Shown here piece by piece: positions 1-11,351 of a DNA stretch of 64,000 nucleotides. Location of the stretch: positions 114,850,246 to 114,914,245 of the forward strand of contig OU015523.1 of the NCBI GenBank assembly GCA_907165065.1. Direction: 5' to 3'. Both the position numbers and the translations under genes were made by a program. This DNA is from Caprimulgus europaeus. Lineage: Eukaryota; Chordata; Aves; Caprimulgiformes; Caprimulgidae. How positions within the stretch are numbered: position 1 is the first letter of the stretch; every line of letters starts with the position of its first letter. The notes under the pieces were generated by a model. That model saw only the letters and a list, made by a program, of their open reading frames with translations. It did no database searches and was not told where the DNA came from.

Positions 1-2704
1 TTTGAGAAGCAGGCCTAAATATAATTTATCAGACCTACTGAACCTCAGACCCTACTGAATCCTCATAAGAGTGACTCTCAGGGTCTGGGTCAGATAAAAC
101 AGAAGCATACTCAACTAACAGCAAATTGGTATAAAACTGACTGCATGTGTCTATGTCTCCACTCCTGCTTGTATAAGAATAACCCTGAAACTGAAACTAA
201 GGACCAATTTGCTCAGCCAAACCATTTAAGTACACGTTGTTCTAAGTGCCGGGTTGAGTGCAAACCAGAGCAAGGTATGAGTTGTTATCCAGATCACAGT
301 TCAGGATTTTGTCCAAACAGATGATTACTGTGATGGAAATGTGCAGCTGGTCCCACTCCTGGAGCTTCTTCATTAGTATGTGCATGTACACATAGATACA
401 TACTATTCTTCAGCTGATTGTCTTTCCTCAAGTTTCAGTTAATTTTTGGCATACTTTATGACAGAATTACATAATAAGATAGAAGGTTATGCTTTCAGAG
501 CCAGGACTTCTGCTAAACTTCCAGGTGGTGGTTTTTAAATTGATGACCTGAACACTTTATTGCTGGTCCTTGATGCTGCCAGTGACACCTAACTTTTCTG
601 ACCTACTGTATTTTCCACTGGGCTTCAGTTCAGGCTTGGTTGTGGGGGTTCTCCTTAAGGTTTGTTCTTTAGTATGGAAAGGAAAACATGACTCTGGAGG
701 GACTGAAGAACTGGCACCAGGTAGGCAGGTGGAACTAAGGAATAGGTAGGTTTTTGTTTCCCTTTCCAGAGTGGCTCAGCCTACTTGGCTCAAATGGCAG
801 GCAGAGAGATGTCAGCTGCTCCTGGAGAAAGGCTGATGCTTCTGACTTCCTCACTGCTCACTCTTGTCTCTAGTTTTGACTTCTATATTTAGTAATTTTT
901 TACAGTATTTAAGCTCTTGTGGTTATTGATTTTTTGTTTAAATAGGTAACTTTCAAATCTGTTTAAAGTCTCCTGTGTCAACTCTTTTTTCCTCCTCACA
1001 ATCCATCAGAAAGAATAAATCCTGCTAGCCTAATTCAGATGAAACTCTATTCCTGTCAGCAGGAATGAAGCCACCAGGAGTGGACAACAACAGCAGATGG
1101 ACCAGAGAATTAAGTCTTTCACACACTGACATTTTAATTCCCTGTGACACTACAAGTCAAAACTGAGGGTAATCTTTGATTTATTGAGACGTGTTAATCT
1201 AGTATAATGTTCAACAGAGTGTTACTAACAGAAGGTTTAACTTAATACTCCAAGCAAGTGCCACATAGGTTTTGTTTCCTTTGAATATGACATTTTAAAA
1301 GTGGTTACAAGCTCCTTATGTTTCATGATTTCAGGTATTAGTGGGATATACTGCAGACACTGATGTAATGGAAAGGGACAGGTGATATATTTTCACTAGA
1401 ACTGAAGAATTGTACAGGCTCTAGTAAAAAATATATCATAGACAATCAAGGGTGTATCTCTGACCTATGGAACATCTGGGTTGCTTCTTTTTAGGAAATG
1501 TATGTTCTGTGGAACTGTTTAAAATATTTGGTGAGTATAATTATCCTGCGATATGTATAAGGAAAATTCTCTGCCTTCACTGAGTACTATATGCAAAGCA
1601 GAAGGGGAGTATTTACTGTGGCAGTTATCCTTTTACTGTGCAGTTACTCAAAGGCTTTGGAAGAGCTTTCTCTTCAGAAGAAATTCACACCTAGATACCC
1701 TGGAAGTTAGACACCTCTGTTTTCACAGAAAAGCCTAGAATCCACACTAAATAAGGTTTAAACCTTAGTCATCCACTTTCTGGAGGAAAGCACTAAGCTG
1801 TTATGTAGAAGATGAAAAGAGGCACTTCTCATTATAAGATTAAACAACACAAACACCCCACAATGGGATATTTTTGTGGAGAACACTCTGTACACCCCTT
1901 TTTCAAGCTGTCCTGCAATGCATAGGATGCAGGATTCACAGGACTAGAAGCTTAACATATAAAAGGGAGTTTGAGATTGTGGCTGAGTGACTACCAGACT
2001 CCTTGACTGGGACAGACTTGTGTTCTTGGCCCTACATCTGCATGTAGGACTTGGTGCTGGAAGCTACATTCGCAGGAGCTGAATTTTAAGCGTATAAGCT
2101 GTAGCTCTCAGGTGTCAACATAGTCTCACTGAAAAGAGGTGTCTAAGTTGCACTGTTGATTAATATGTTTCTGAGCTCATGATTTCAGCATGCTTGGCAG
2201 CTAGTTTGAGTATAACTCAGGGAGCAAAGGCTCGGGTTTTTCTGTGTGCTTAGGCTTCTTCTCCCTGTGGTTAAATACGGGAGCACTGTACTTGCTGGGA
2301 GTTCGCTCCCATGAGTTTCATAACAGACTGCAGGTGCAAAAAAATATTTCTAACACTGTGCTGTTAAAAATTTATTAAAGGCCTGAGATTTGTAACCCGT
2401 AGGTGTATACATTTGTTCACCTGTGGCTTCCTCTGGTGCGAGTAGGGACAGTGGTGACTCCCTATTGCCACCTAGTGCACTAGCCACGACAGAGACAATA
2501 CATCGGACTGCGAAACACGGCAAAGAGCAACAGCAAGTGTTCGTTCTTCCAGAGCAAAAGTCAGGTAGTATGTTTATGGGGTGATAAATACTTTTCCGGA
2601 CCACTGATACTTTCTGAAATTGCAGGAACTTTCCTGGTACTGGGTGTTTTCAGAGAGAGAAGAGGAAGCAAGAGAAGTGAGACATGCTCTTCTAGAGAAT
2701 TCAC
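1..2704. other. Intronic DNA, no gene seen
   Basis: AT-rich DNA without a recognised repeat. An 84-codon minus-strand frame at 2350-2604 has no family resemblance and is not called. Confidence 0.5.
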
Positions 2705-2812
2705 TGTTGTCTAGTGGTTAGGACACTTCCATGGTAGAAGAACCTTTCTTTGAAAAAGGACTTGAGCCTATGTCTCCCATAGTCACAAAAGAGTGCCCTA
2801 CTCACCAGCCCT
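2705..2812. repeat. Decayed palindromic tRNA-like interspersed repeat
   Basis: The left arm (2709-2730) reads GTCTAGTGGTTAGGACACTTCC, like a tRNA A-box region. The right arm (about 2759-2810) reads in reverse complement as GAGTAGGGCACTC, then GGGAGAC, then CTCAAGTCCT, again tRNA-like with A-box and B-box features. The two arms therefore form an inverted pair. Similar fold-back tRNA-like repeats are known in sauropsid genomes. It is not a functional tRNA: no cloverleaf can be formed. Confidence 0.4.
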
Positions 2813-5424
2813 GCTGCTCTTCTGGGGTTAGCCTGCTTGTCTCTTTCTAGGTTATGTTCAAGAATTTCAACCTAGAACCAGAGCACAGATGTTACCAGTT
2901 GTATTGGCAGTACTCTTCATCAGAATGTTTCAAAGGAAAAAAAAAATCCTTATCATTTTTTTGGAGACAAGTGCAGGGATTCTCCCAAGAGGGATTAGGA
3001 TTCCCTGGGTGTGGGGGAAAGGGAGTGGGAGGGGGCTGTGGGTGACTGTGTCTTGTTTGGCTGCCAGCTCAGTTAAACTGTCACACCTTGGTCTGTACCA
3101 ATACAACTGATTTTATGATGAGGACAGTAGGTTTCAGTGACACAATTCAGAAGCACAGGTCCTTCTCAGGTTCTCCTCTTGTGCTCATCTGAGTGCTATG
3201 GTGTGGCATTATCTCATTTAGGCCCTTGCCAGCCACTCTTCTACACAACCAACCTGTTTTTTTTGGCAAAATGTTTGAAGAGGAAATAACCTTCCTCTAC
3301 ATGTCTAGCCACCTGCAACTGAGCTGCATTTTGCAGCAGGTTAAGATCCCTTATACCAATGCCCTCACACTGAAGTCAGGATCTTGCCTTCAGGATAATC
3401 TAGGATGGCAAAAGGCCCCTGTTGTGGCTGAGAGAGAGTCACTATCTCAGGTACTATTACTTTTCATGCAGGGAATGAAGCTAAGACATTTACTCTGCGT
3501 GCTTACCAGCATGGGCACCAGTCATGACCCAGCTTCAAAACCTCCAGTTGCTGAGCACAATCACTGAACATCAAAAAAAACCCCAGATTATTTTTTCACT
3601 AATTCACAAAAGAAGTTGTGTTTCCTGTATCTGTCAGTACATATCAGCTTAATTTTCTTCACCTGAAGTAATCACAGCTGTTGATTGCTTCAGCCAAGGA
3701 AGAATAGGAAACCTACATGAACAACTGCAAGTATGAAAACTCATTTACTGCTGACAAAGGGGTTAATATGAAAAGCTGTAAAACACAACAGGTGCAATCT
3801 AGTCAGATTCTATAAATAGCTAGGCAATGTATTATTGTTAATAACATATTTTTTCAGTCTCCCAACACCATATTGTTTTTCATAGAAAAAAAGTGAATAT
3901 GTAGTATTATGTAGGATGTTATTTTGTTAAAAAAAAACAAACCTCAAAAGTAATAAGAAACCCAAACCAAAACTAAAACTTGGTTCAGACCAACTATAAA
4001 AGACTGGAGTGTGGAAACAAACAAAGTAAGGACATTTCACTGATAAAAACTCTGGGCAAAACTTTATTGTGTCCTGCCAGATATTAATTTATATTGTCTG
4101 AAAGGCTAGCTCATCTTCTATTATCTTCAGTATTACCTTTTGTTACCTTCATCATTGCTACTGTCTTTAGCCTGAATTTATGTCGAAGGAAATTGTATTG
4201 GGTTTTTTTCCCTCTCACAGTGACAAGACAGCATTCAGGTCCTTAGAATAACTTATTTTCTACCTTCTCTTAGAAAGGAGGATAGTAAATTGAAGAATTA
4301 AAATAATTTTATGCAAACAAAAATCCATGTTTTGTTTTAAGCTGGTTGGTTTGGACTTTATTTTTAATACTCACTAGCAGATTAGTTGAATTAAAGAAAA
4401 CCAAACCAAAACAAACAACAAACCCTAGAATACAAAATAATTATATTTTTTAAAATATAAAGCTCAAGATACTACAGAAGATATTAAAAATATCCAGTAA
4501 ATATATCAAGTATATAAAACTGGGACTGTTGCAGACTATGGGACATACTCAGCACCAGTTATCCAAGAGATGTGGTTGGGTATGATAAGATGCATCCTGC
4601 AGCTTTTCCCTGTAGACCTGTCCAAACATAACAGAGCATTTTGACCAGCACAAATGCTGGGATCTCTCTTATGGAAATGAAGACATGCAAGTGGTAATTT
4701 CCACTGTGATTTACCCAACTGCTCCGTGGGGCTCCAGAAGAAGGACTCACAGCATGTGACAGCTACACAACCAGAAACAAATACCTGCAAAGCATGTGCA
4801 TGCAAACTAGTTATATTTACAAAAAGAAGTCAAATCTAGGCTCATTATTACTGCTATGTACTTTTAGGAATTCCTATGTTCAACTTCCAGACACGGTGGG
4901 GGGTCCTAAAACAGTCTTAGAAGCCTATAAAATGAGATTTGATACACTGCAGTAAATATAATATATGGGAACATCTGATACAGGGAACACTTAGGTTGAC
5001 AAGTTGTCAATGCTTCTAACATTCTCTGGAGTCCCTTCATTATGATCTTCTTTTCCCTTCTCTTGTTTTCTGTTTCGCCAAGGAAGAAAACAGATGATAC
5101 TTGATGAAAATGGCCATTATAACCTTTCAGTGAGTAAAAGTTTTACCTTTTTGTTCTGAGCTTTTGGAAGTCCTCATCACTGTATGTACATAATAAAATG
5201 TTTTTACAGAAAGTTATTGTGTAGTCTCTTCTAAAACATTGTCTGGTTTGTGTTTCAACTTAATATAGACAGTGTGTAATGGTCATTTCCTGAATTAAGG
5301 TATTTTCTGAGAGCAAGTAAAAGCCTTGCAAAATGACTACACAAAAGCTCTGTTCAGGCTGGGCCTGTGAGTCATGATTTTGGTGAGATAGTTAAATGAA
5401 GGGTGATAGGCACAGAGATACAAC
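2813..5424. other. Intronic DNA, no gene seen
   Basis: AT-rich DNA with short A-rich tracts. The 124-codon frame at 3193-3567 shows no domain, signal peptide or family resemblance and is treated as chance. Confidence 0.5.
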
Positions 5425-5585
5425 CACAGAATCACTTAAGTTGGAATGGATCTCTGGACATCACCTAGTCCTGTTCAAAGAGTGGTCAACTACACCAGAT
5501 TGTTCAGGGCCATGTCTGGTCAGGTTTTGACAATCTCCAACCATGGAGACTCAACAGTCTGTCTGGGTGACCTGCTCTAGTAAGG
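5425..5585 (-). repeat. CR1 LINE 3' fragment
   Basis: The sequence begins CACAGAATCAC and continues with the conserved CR1 3' UTR words (TTGGAATGGATCTCTGGACATCACCTAGTCC, GGAGACTC, CTGGGTGACCTG) in antisense. It is well diverged. About 47 bp separate it from the next CR1, which lies on the opposite strand. Confidence 0.85.
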
Positions 5586-5631
5586 TACGTATATTTATAC
5601 AGGTAATTTACTGGTTTCACTAGGGAATAGG

Positions 5632-5872
5632 GGGAAGATGCTGTTGATTGCCATCAAGATGATTAAGGGAGTGGAGCATCTCCCTTATGAGGAAAGGCTG
5701 AGGGAACTGGGTCTCTTTAGCTTGGAGAAGAGGAGACTGAGGGGTGACCTTATTAATGTTTATAAATATATGAAGGGTGAGTGTGAGGAGGATGGAGCCA
5801 GGCAGGGGGATTGGACTAGATGATCTTTTGAGGTCCCTTCCAATCCCTAGCATTCTGTGGTTCTGTGATTTT
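5632..5872 (+). repeat. CR1 LINE 3' fragment with internal deletion
   Basis: The frame reads through the conserved CR1 ORF2 carboxy end ([34 protein letters not shown]). At about 5803 it jumps directly to the terminal UTR (GATTGGACTAGATGATC ... TTCTGTGGTTCTGTG). Roughly 250 bp that are usually present between these parts are missing. Confidence 0.9.
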
Positions 5873-6754
5873 GCACCAGATGAGGGCTCTACCTGATACA
5901 CTAAACAGCAGATGGCATCTAAAATTGTACATGCTACTATGTAGGCAGAGAAAAGACATGGTCATTAACAATGAGCTAGAGTTGTTTGATCAGAAGAACA
6001 GGTCCTAGTGCAGACTAGAGTAGGTGGGGCTTAGTTTTGGTCATGCTTCTGTCTACAGATTCCTTCTGGCAGCAGAATCTGAACAGTCTCTGACTGGACA
6101 TAACAATCTGAGCCAAAGATTGAATCTAGACCAACAAACATTTATAGACCTGGGGAGTGGAGGGTAGAGTGTAGTGAGGGCTGCACAGAAAGAAGGAAGA
6201 GGCACCAGATCCTAGCAGAAATATTTTTGCAAAACAGTTCCCACTGGCTTTAGGTAATGGTTCATGGGAGTTCACCTCCCAGCTGCTTTCCGTATCACTG
6301 TATACTGCAAATACAGAGTTCTGCCAACACAATCTATTCTCTTCCTATTATTTGTTAAAAAATTATCCCTTGTTTAACAGATAAAATGACATGCAATCAA
6401 AGGCACTCATACTACCACAAACATATTTCCACCTTCACTTTCTTTTCCTGTTTGATCTTTTCCAAACTGGAGCAATAAGAGAATGTAAAACTAGTGGCAG
6501 TAAGCAACAAAAGACCACACTAAAAGCTTAGGAAATTTATCACCTTTAAAGAAATATGCACTGCAAAGAAAAAAGCAAGCTCTTAGAAAACAGGGATCTC
6601 AGAAGTCAGGATGAGGCAAGGCCTACTTATGCATCTCTAAGTCTGTGCCGTTAATAGAGTTCTGGCAATTATGTCAAATGAAAATCTTTCCATCAGTACT
6701 CAGGTGAAAATATAAGTGGTTTAGAGCAAATTATGGTGCCATGCTGGAGTCTTA
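5873..6754. other. Intronic DNA, no gene seen
   Basis: Single-copy-looking AT-rich DNA between two CR1 copies. Nothing recognised. Confidence 0.5.
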
Positions 6755-8045
6755 CAGAATCACCATGTCACAGACTCTTTTAGGTTAGAAGAGACCTCTT
6801 AGACCTAGTCCAACCCCTCCTTCTCAAGCAGGGTCAGTGAGAGCAGGTAGCCCAGGACACTATCCAGTTGGGTTTTCAGTATCTGCAGAGATGGAGACTC
6901 CACAACCTCTCTGGGAAACCTATTCCAGTGTTTAACCACTCACACAGTGAAAAAAGTTTTCTCGTGTTCAGACAGAATTTTACATATTTTAATTTGTAGC
7001 CACTACCTCTTGTCTTCTCAGTGGGCACTACTGAGAAGAGCCTGGCTCTCTCGTCTTCACTCCCTCCCACCAGGTATTTATACAAACTAATAAGGTCCCC
7101 TTGAGCTTTCTCTTCTCCAGGCTGAACTGTCACAGCGCTCTCAGCCTCTCCTCATATGGGAGATTCTCCAAGACCCTAATCACCTTAGTGGCTCTGTAGT
7201 GGACTTCACTCCAGGAAGCCCTTATCTTTCTTGCACTGGGGAGCCCAGAACTGAACACAGCACTCCAGGTGTGGCCTTATCAGTGCTGAGGGGAAGGATC
7301 ACCTTCCTCAGCTTGCTGGAAATGCTCTGATGCAGCCCAGGAGGCTGTTAGCCCTCTTTGCTGCAAAGGTGCACTGCTAGCTCACGATCAGCTTGTGTCC
7401 ACCAGGACTCCCAGGTCCTTTTCTGCCAAGCTACTTTCCAGCTGAGTGTCCCCCAGCATATATTGGTGCCTGGGGTTGTTACTCCTTTGCACTTTCCTTT
7501 GTTGAACTTCACGAGGTTCCTGACACCCCTTCTCTCCAGCCTGTCCCCATCCCTCTGAATGGCAGAATGATCTTTTGGCATATTAGCCACTCAGTTTTGT
7601 ATTTTCTGTGAACTTGCTGAGGGTACACTGCTGCATCATCCACGTCATTAATGAAGAAGTTAAACAGTATTGGTCCCAGTACTGACCCTTGAGGCTCATT
7701 GCTAGTGGCTTGCCCTCCTACTGGACTTCATGCCACTGATCACAAAACCCCAGGCCCAGTGACTCAGACAGATTTCAATCTATGTCACTGTCCACTTTCC
7801 TACCCTTATTTTGTCTGCTGGTCTATGAGGATGTTACGGGAGACAGTGTCAAAAGCTTTATTAAAGTCAACCTAAACAATATCCAATGCTTGCCCTCTTC
7901 CACCAGGCTAATCATGTTATTGTCCAAGGCTATCAGGTTGGTAAAACACAATTTTCCATTTGTAAATCCCTGCTGGTTACTGCCAATCACCCTCTTGTCC
8001 TTCATGTTTTTTGGAAAAGTTTCCAGGATTAGTTATGCCATCAAC
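6755..8045 (-). repeat. CR1 LINE, about 1.3 kb 5'-truncated copy
   Basis: This is the longest continuous CR1 stretch in the intron. From its 3' end (CAGAATCACCATG at 6756) it runs through the UTR, the ORF2 carboxy end and into the reverse-transcriptase part near 8.0 kb. Many stops and indels break the frame, so it is dead. All small open frames here, on either strand, are fragments or shadows of it. Confidence 0.9.
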
Positions 8046-10892
8046 TATTCATTATCTTATTAATGAGTCAGAAGTGGTACCTTCTTATCACATCCTCCAA
8101 TTTTATTGACTGCTTGTCTTTCAACTATTAAATAAGTCAAACTTTGCTTAGGTTATGGTTTAATTAACCTAAAAAGCAATAGCCAAGACTGAGACACTAA
8201 CTGGAAACATGGTACATATTCTCATAGGCTGTGGCTACCCACAGGCTTGTAATCCTGTCTTGAAAATAAATTATACATTAAATTTCTGGAAGTGTTGTGG
8301 AAGTCATTTCAGTTCTTCAGAAATATTGTTTTGGCCTCAGTGGTACTGGCAGTGTTTGGAGGTAAAAGAAGGAATACATAACTGCATCTCTTATGGTTTC
8401 CAAAGTACTTATCTCTCAGTCCTTTGAAGATTATTTTTATTTACATTTCACAAATGAAGCACAGGGGATCTGAAAGATCACAGCATCTTACTCAGAACAC
8501 AATGAATTATCAGCTTTGGTGAAGTTTTGAATAGTATAGTCAGCTGGTTTAGCATACTTAGCAGTTAGTTACCTGGTTTAGTGTAGCTGCCAGTGAAGTT
8601 ACCAGTTTTATTTGGTAGTTAGCTACACTTTAACAGTGTAGTTAGCTGGTTCCTGTAGGAAAGCTTCAGGAAAGGTCATTGTTTTGTTTCAGGATCCATA
8701 CAAGTATTCTTTGTGTAAAGTGATTCACATCTGCTTTTTGTGTATTCTAACTCTGTAGATAATGAAATTAAGCACTTTTGCACATAGGTCTAAGGTGGGG
8801 GTATCTTGATGTCCAGTAAGTTCCTTGGCTTGTGAAAGCTTTGGGAAATCTGTTAGTTTTGTTTCATGTTTATGTAGAAGTAGTGGTGAGCTGACTCTTT
8901 CTGCTTATCTCTGTATTCAGTATGGTGGGTAACACCCACCGTTCTTAGCAGCTCTTGGATACTGAAGGATGCAGTCCTTAAGCCTGAACTCAGAATTGTT
9001 AACAACCTCAATGAATGTGTCTGAAAATGTCCTCAGCAACAAGCAGCTTCACTTCAGAGCAGGGCAGTAGCAGTTACTGTAGTCTGCTACATCAGAAGGG
9101 GTTTGCAGAGATGCTTCGAAGAAAATAGTGGAATTTTTTACCTGAGAGGCTAAAAAGGATGACCCTCTATTTTTAAAGGGTAACGTGGAAGAAAGTACAA
9201 AGGTGTGTTAAAGTTGCATGCTGTCTTGAGTTTGCAGACCAGAAGATTTATCTGAGTGAAGATGGAAATTCCAGTTAAGGTGTTGTGTGAAACTTTTCCT
9301 CTATAACAATCCAAAGATTGCACCCTGTGCATTCCAGTGAGTAATGTCTGATTTTGAGTGAGTTTGCTGGAATGCTCAGTCTCTTGAATATAGATTCCCA
9401 AGAGCCTTAAGAACCATAAGTTGTAATTTACAGGAAGGAGGGATAAGTTAACTTCCACTTGGCACATAGTGACTTTGCCACCTGCATGTCTTCACTTGCC
9501 TTGAAGTGAAGCAGAATGTTTTAATATAATATCCTTGTACCTGTCAGTAGAAAAGCTGAATAGTGCTCTACTTCTAAGAAAACCTTTAAAAAGCCCTAAA
9601 GACTTACAACGCTGATGAACTTCACCATGGGCAGGATCTTCACAGCATGAGTACAGGAAATAGACACTTTCTAAAAAAAAACCCAACCAAACAAAAAACA
9701 AAACTATGCAGATATTAGGTAAGTAGGATATTTTCACTTGATTGAAAAGTAGAAAATAAAAACACCTGGACTGATTAGATAACACATATTCATAGGTGAT
9801 AACCATCTGACATAAGATCCTTTTCTCTATTTGAACTCAAATTAAATCCTGTGTATACTGAGCTAACTGGAAAAATTGCAGTGGCTTTAACATGAGAGGA
9901 CACTGGGAATTTCAGGCAGGACTTGAGCTAATCTTAGAGACATAAATATGTCCTTTATAGATCCCTGTCTTCTTTGCAGTAATATATTTTGCAACTTGAT
10001 GCTAGCTCTGAACTTATAATTAGTTAGCATAACTATATTTACAAGGCTGATGTATGAAGCAGATATTTTTCCTGTTAGACTGCTAGTTGCAGTGGCTGTA
10101 TATTTTCTGACAACAATTATTGCCCTCATTGTGCAAATATGGCAGTTTAAAACAACAGATGAACAGATGCTGTTCTATAGCAGAAAGATAACATTTGTGG
10201 AAGTGGCATGTGATATTATTATAATCTTCATACAGGTATTTAAATATTGAAAATGAACCAAGTCCATAAAAAGTGGCTGAAAAAATTAGTAACTTTGTGA
10301 GAAGGGTTATGTTTTTTCTTCAGATGTAATTTAAGCAGCATTTATTGAACAGTGTAATCAAATATTTCTATAATTAATAAACAATTTAAAAAGAAGCCCA
10401 ACAATTGAGATCCTAGTCATTTAACAAATGCGTTTAGGCTGTTATTATCTGTTGTCATGTCAAGATGTGACTGTCCTATAAGCAGCTGAATGGTCAGGAA
10501 AATGTTGGCTTTGTGGTATAGCTCAGCCTTTATCAGTATTGAGATCAAAACTAAAGCAGAAGATGCCAAAGCAGCTACTGTTGTTAAGGAGGACAATGGA
10601 GTTGCACTCACAGTGATTCAGACATATTTCTGTTAGCTTTTGCTGGCAGGAAATCTGTTCATGCCCATATCAAAGTGGGAGTTTAAAAACCAGAACATCT
10701 GCTCAGATTGATTTTTAGGAAGATGAAAATTACCATAGCATCCCTTTCTTTCTGCAAAGGAAAAAATTGTTTTGTTTGATCAGCTCAGGATAACATCGCT
10801 GTTTTCATATGTATTCTCAGGAACGAGGCGATGTTCTTGACTGTCTATGTCAAGGTACCAATATGTGCTTGTACAGGATAACTTCTAAGAAG
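8046..10892. other. Intronic DNA with a degenerate repeat cluster at 8.53-8.66 kb
   Basis: At 8533-8652 the words AGTTAGCTGGTT and GTGTAGCT recur in direct and inverted form; CTACACT-TTAAC-AGTGTAG forms a hairpin at 8623-8641. The rest is AT-rich, with an A-rich tract at 9670-9705. No gene is seen. Confidence 0.5.
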
Positions 10893-11348
10893 CTAAAATC
10901 TAGAGTATCTCTGAAGATACTGGTACTCAGAATAGATCTGAATTCCAGGAGGAGTAGAATTCACTCCTAGAGGCAGAGAACAGGTTATCACTGATTTAAT
11001 GAGATTAATGTAGTCTCCTATAACATCCTCAATAGAATGATTCACAGGTGGATATGTATTTGATAAGAATGGTTGAAAATGAGCTGTCCTGGCTCTCTGT
11101 ATCTGGTCTCTTAGCTCGTTGGCTGATTGTGTCAAATTGCACCATGAATCCTTGAATTGGTTCTGCTGTTTCATCCAAGAATAGTGCTTTACTGCAGACA
11201 GGTCATACCTCATACAATCCGTGGGTATGGACAAACGCCAGTCCAGAGTCTGGGCGAGAGCTGACAGCAAAGGGAGGGCTGCTAAGACACTTTGGAATTG
11301 CCATACTACAGCTGCTAAGAGGTTCTTATAATTACCTTGTATCTGAGG
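10893..11348 (-). pseudogene. Betaretrovirus-like endogenous env (TM subunit) fragment
   Basis: An open frame of 151 codons follows an in-frame TGA at 11349-11351 and ends in TAG at 10893. It has no convincing start codon of its own. The order of features resembles the ectodomain of a betaretrovirus-type transmembrane Env: a Leu/Ala-rich helical stretch with VVW, then DWRL and a Cys, then YSW, then an NLT sequon followed by a helix with the spacing LRDQIQRARTAH. There is no fusion peptide, surface subunit, membrane anchor, gag or pol beside it. This assignment is by pattern only. It is an isolated, incomplete remnant of an old insertion and cannot encode a whole envelope. A chance frame of this length in 64 kb is possible. 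Confidence 0.45.
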
Positions 11349-11351
11349 TCA

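Noticed and set aside
2466-2480. CTCF-like site (CCACCTAGTGC)
   Set aside because: Only the core partly fits and one key G is missing; short motifs like this are common by chance.
2705-2780. Possible tRNA-Glu gene
   Set aside because: An A-box-like word is present, but no cloverleaf, anticodon arm or acceptor stem can be formed; the inverted second arm explains it as a repeat.
3193-3567. 124-codon frame in intron 1
   Set aside because: No conserved motif or membrane segment; treated as chance.
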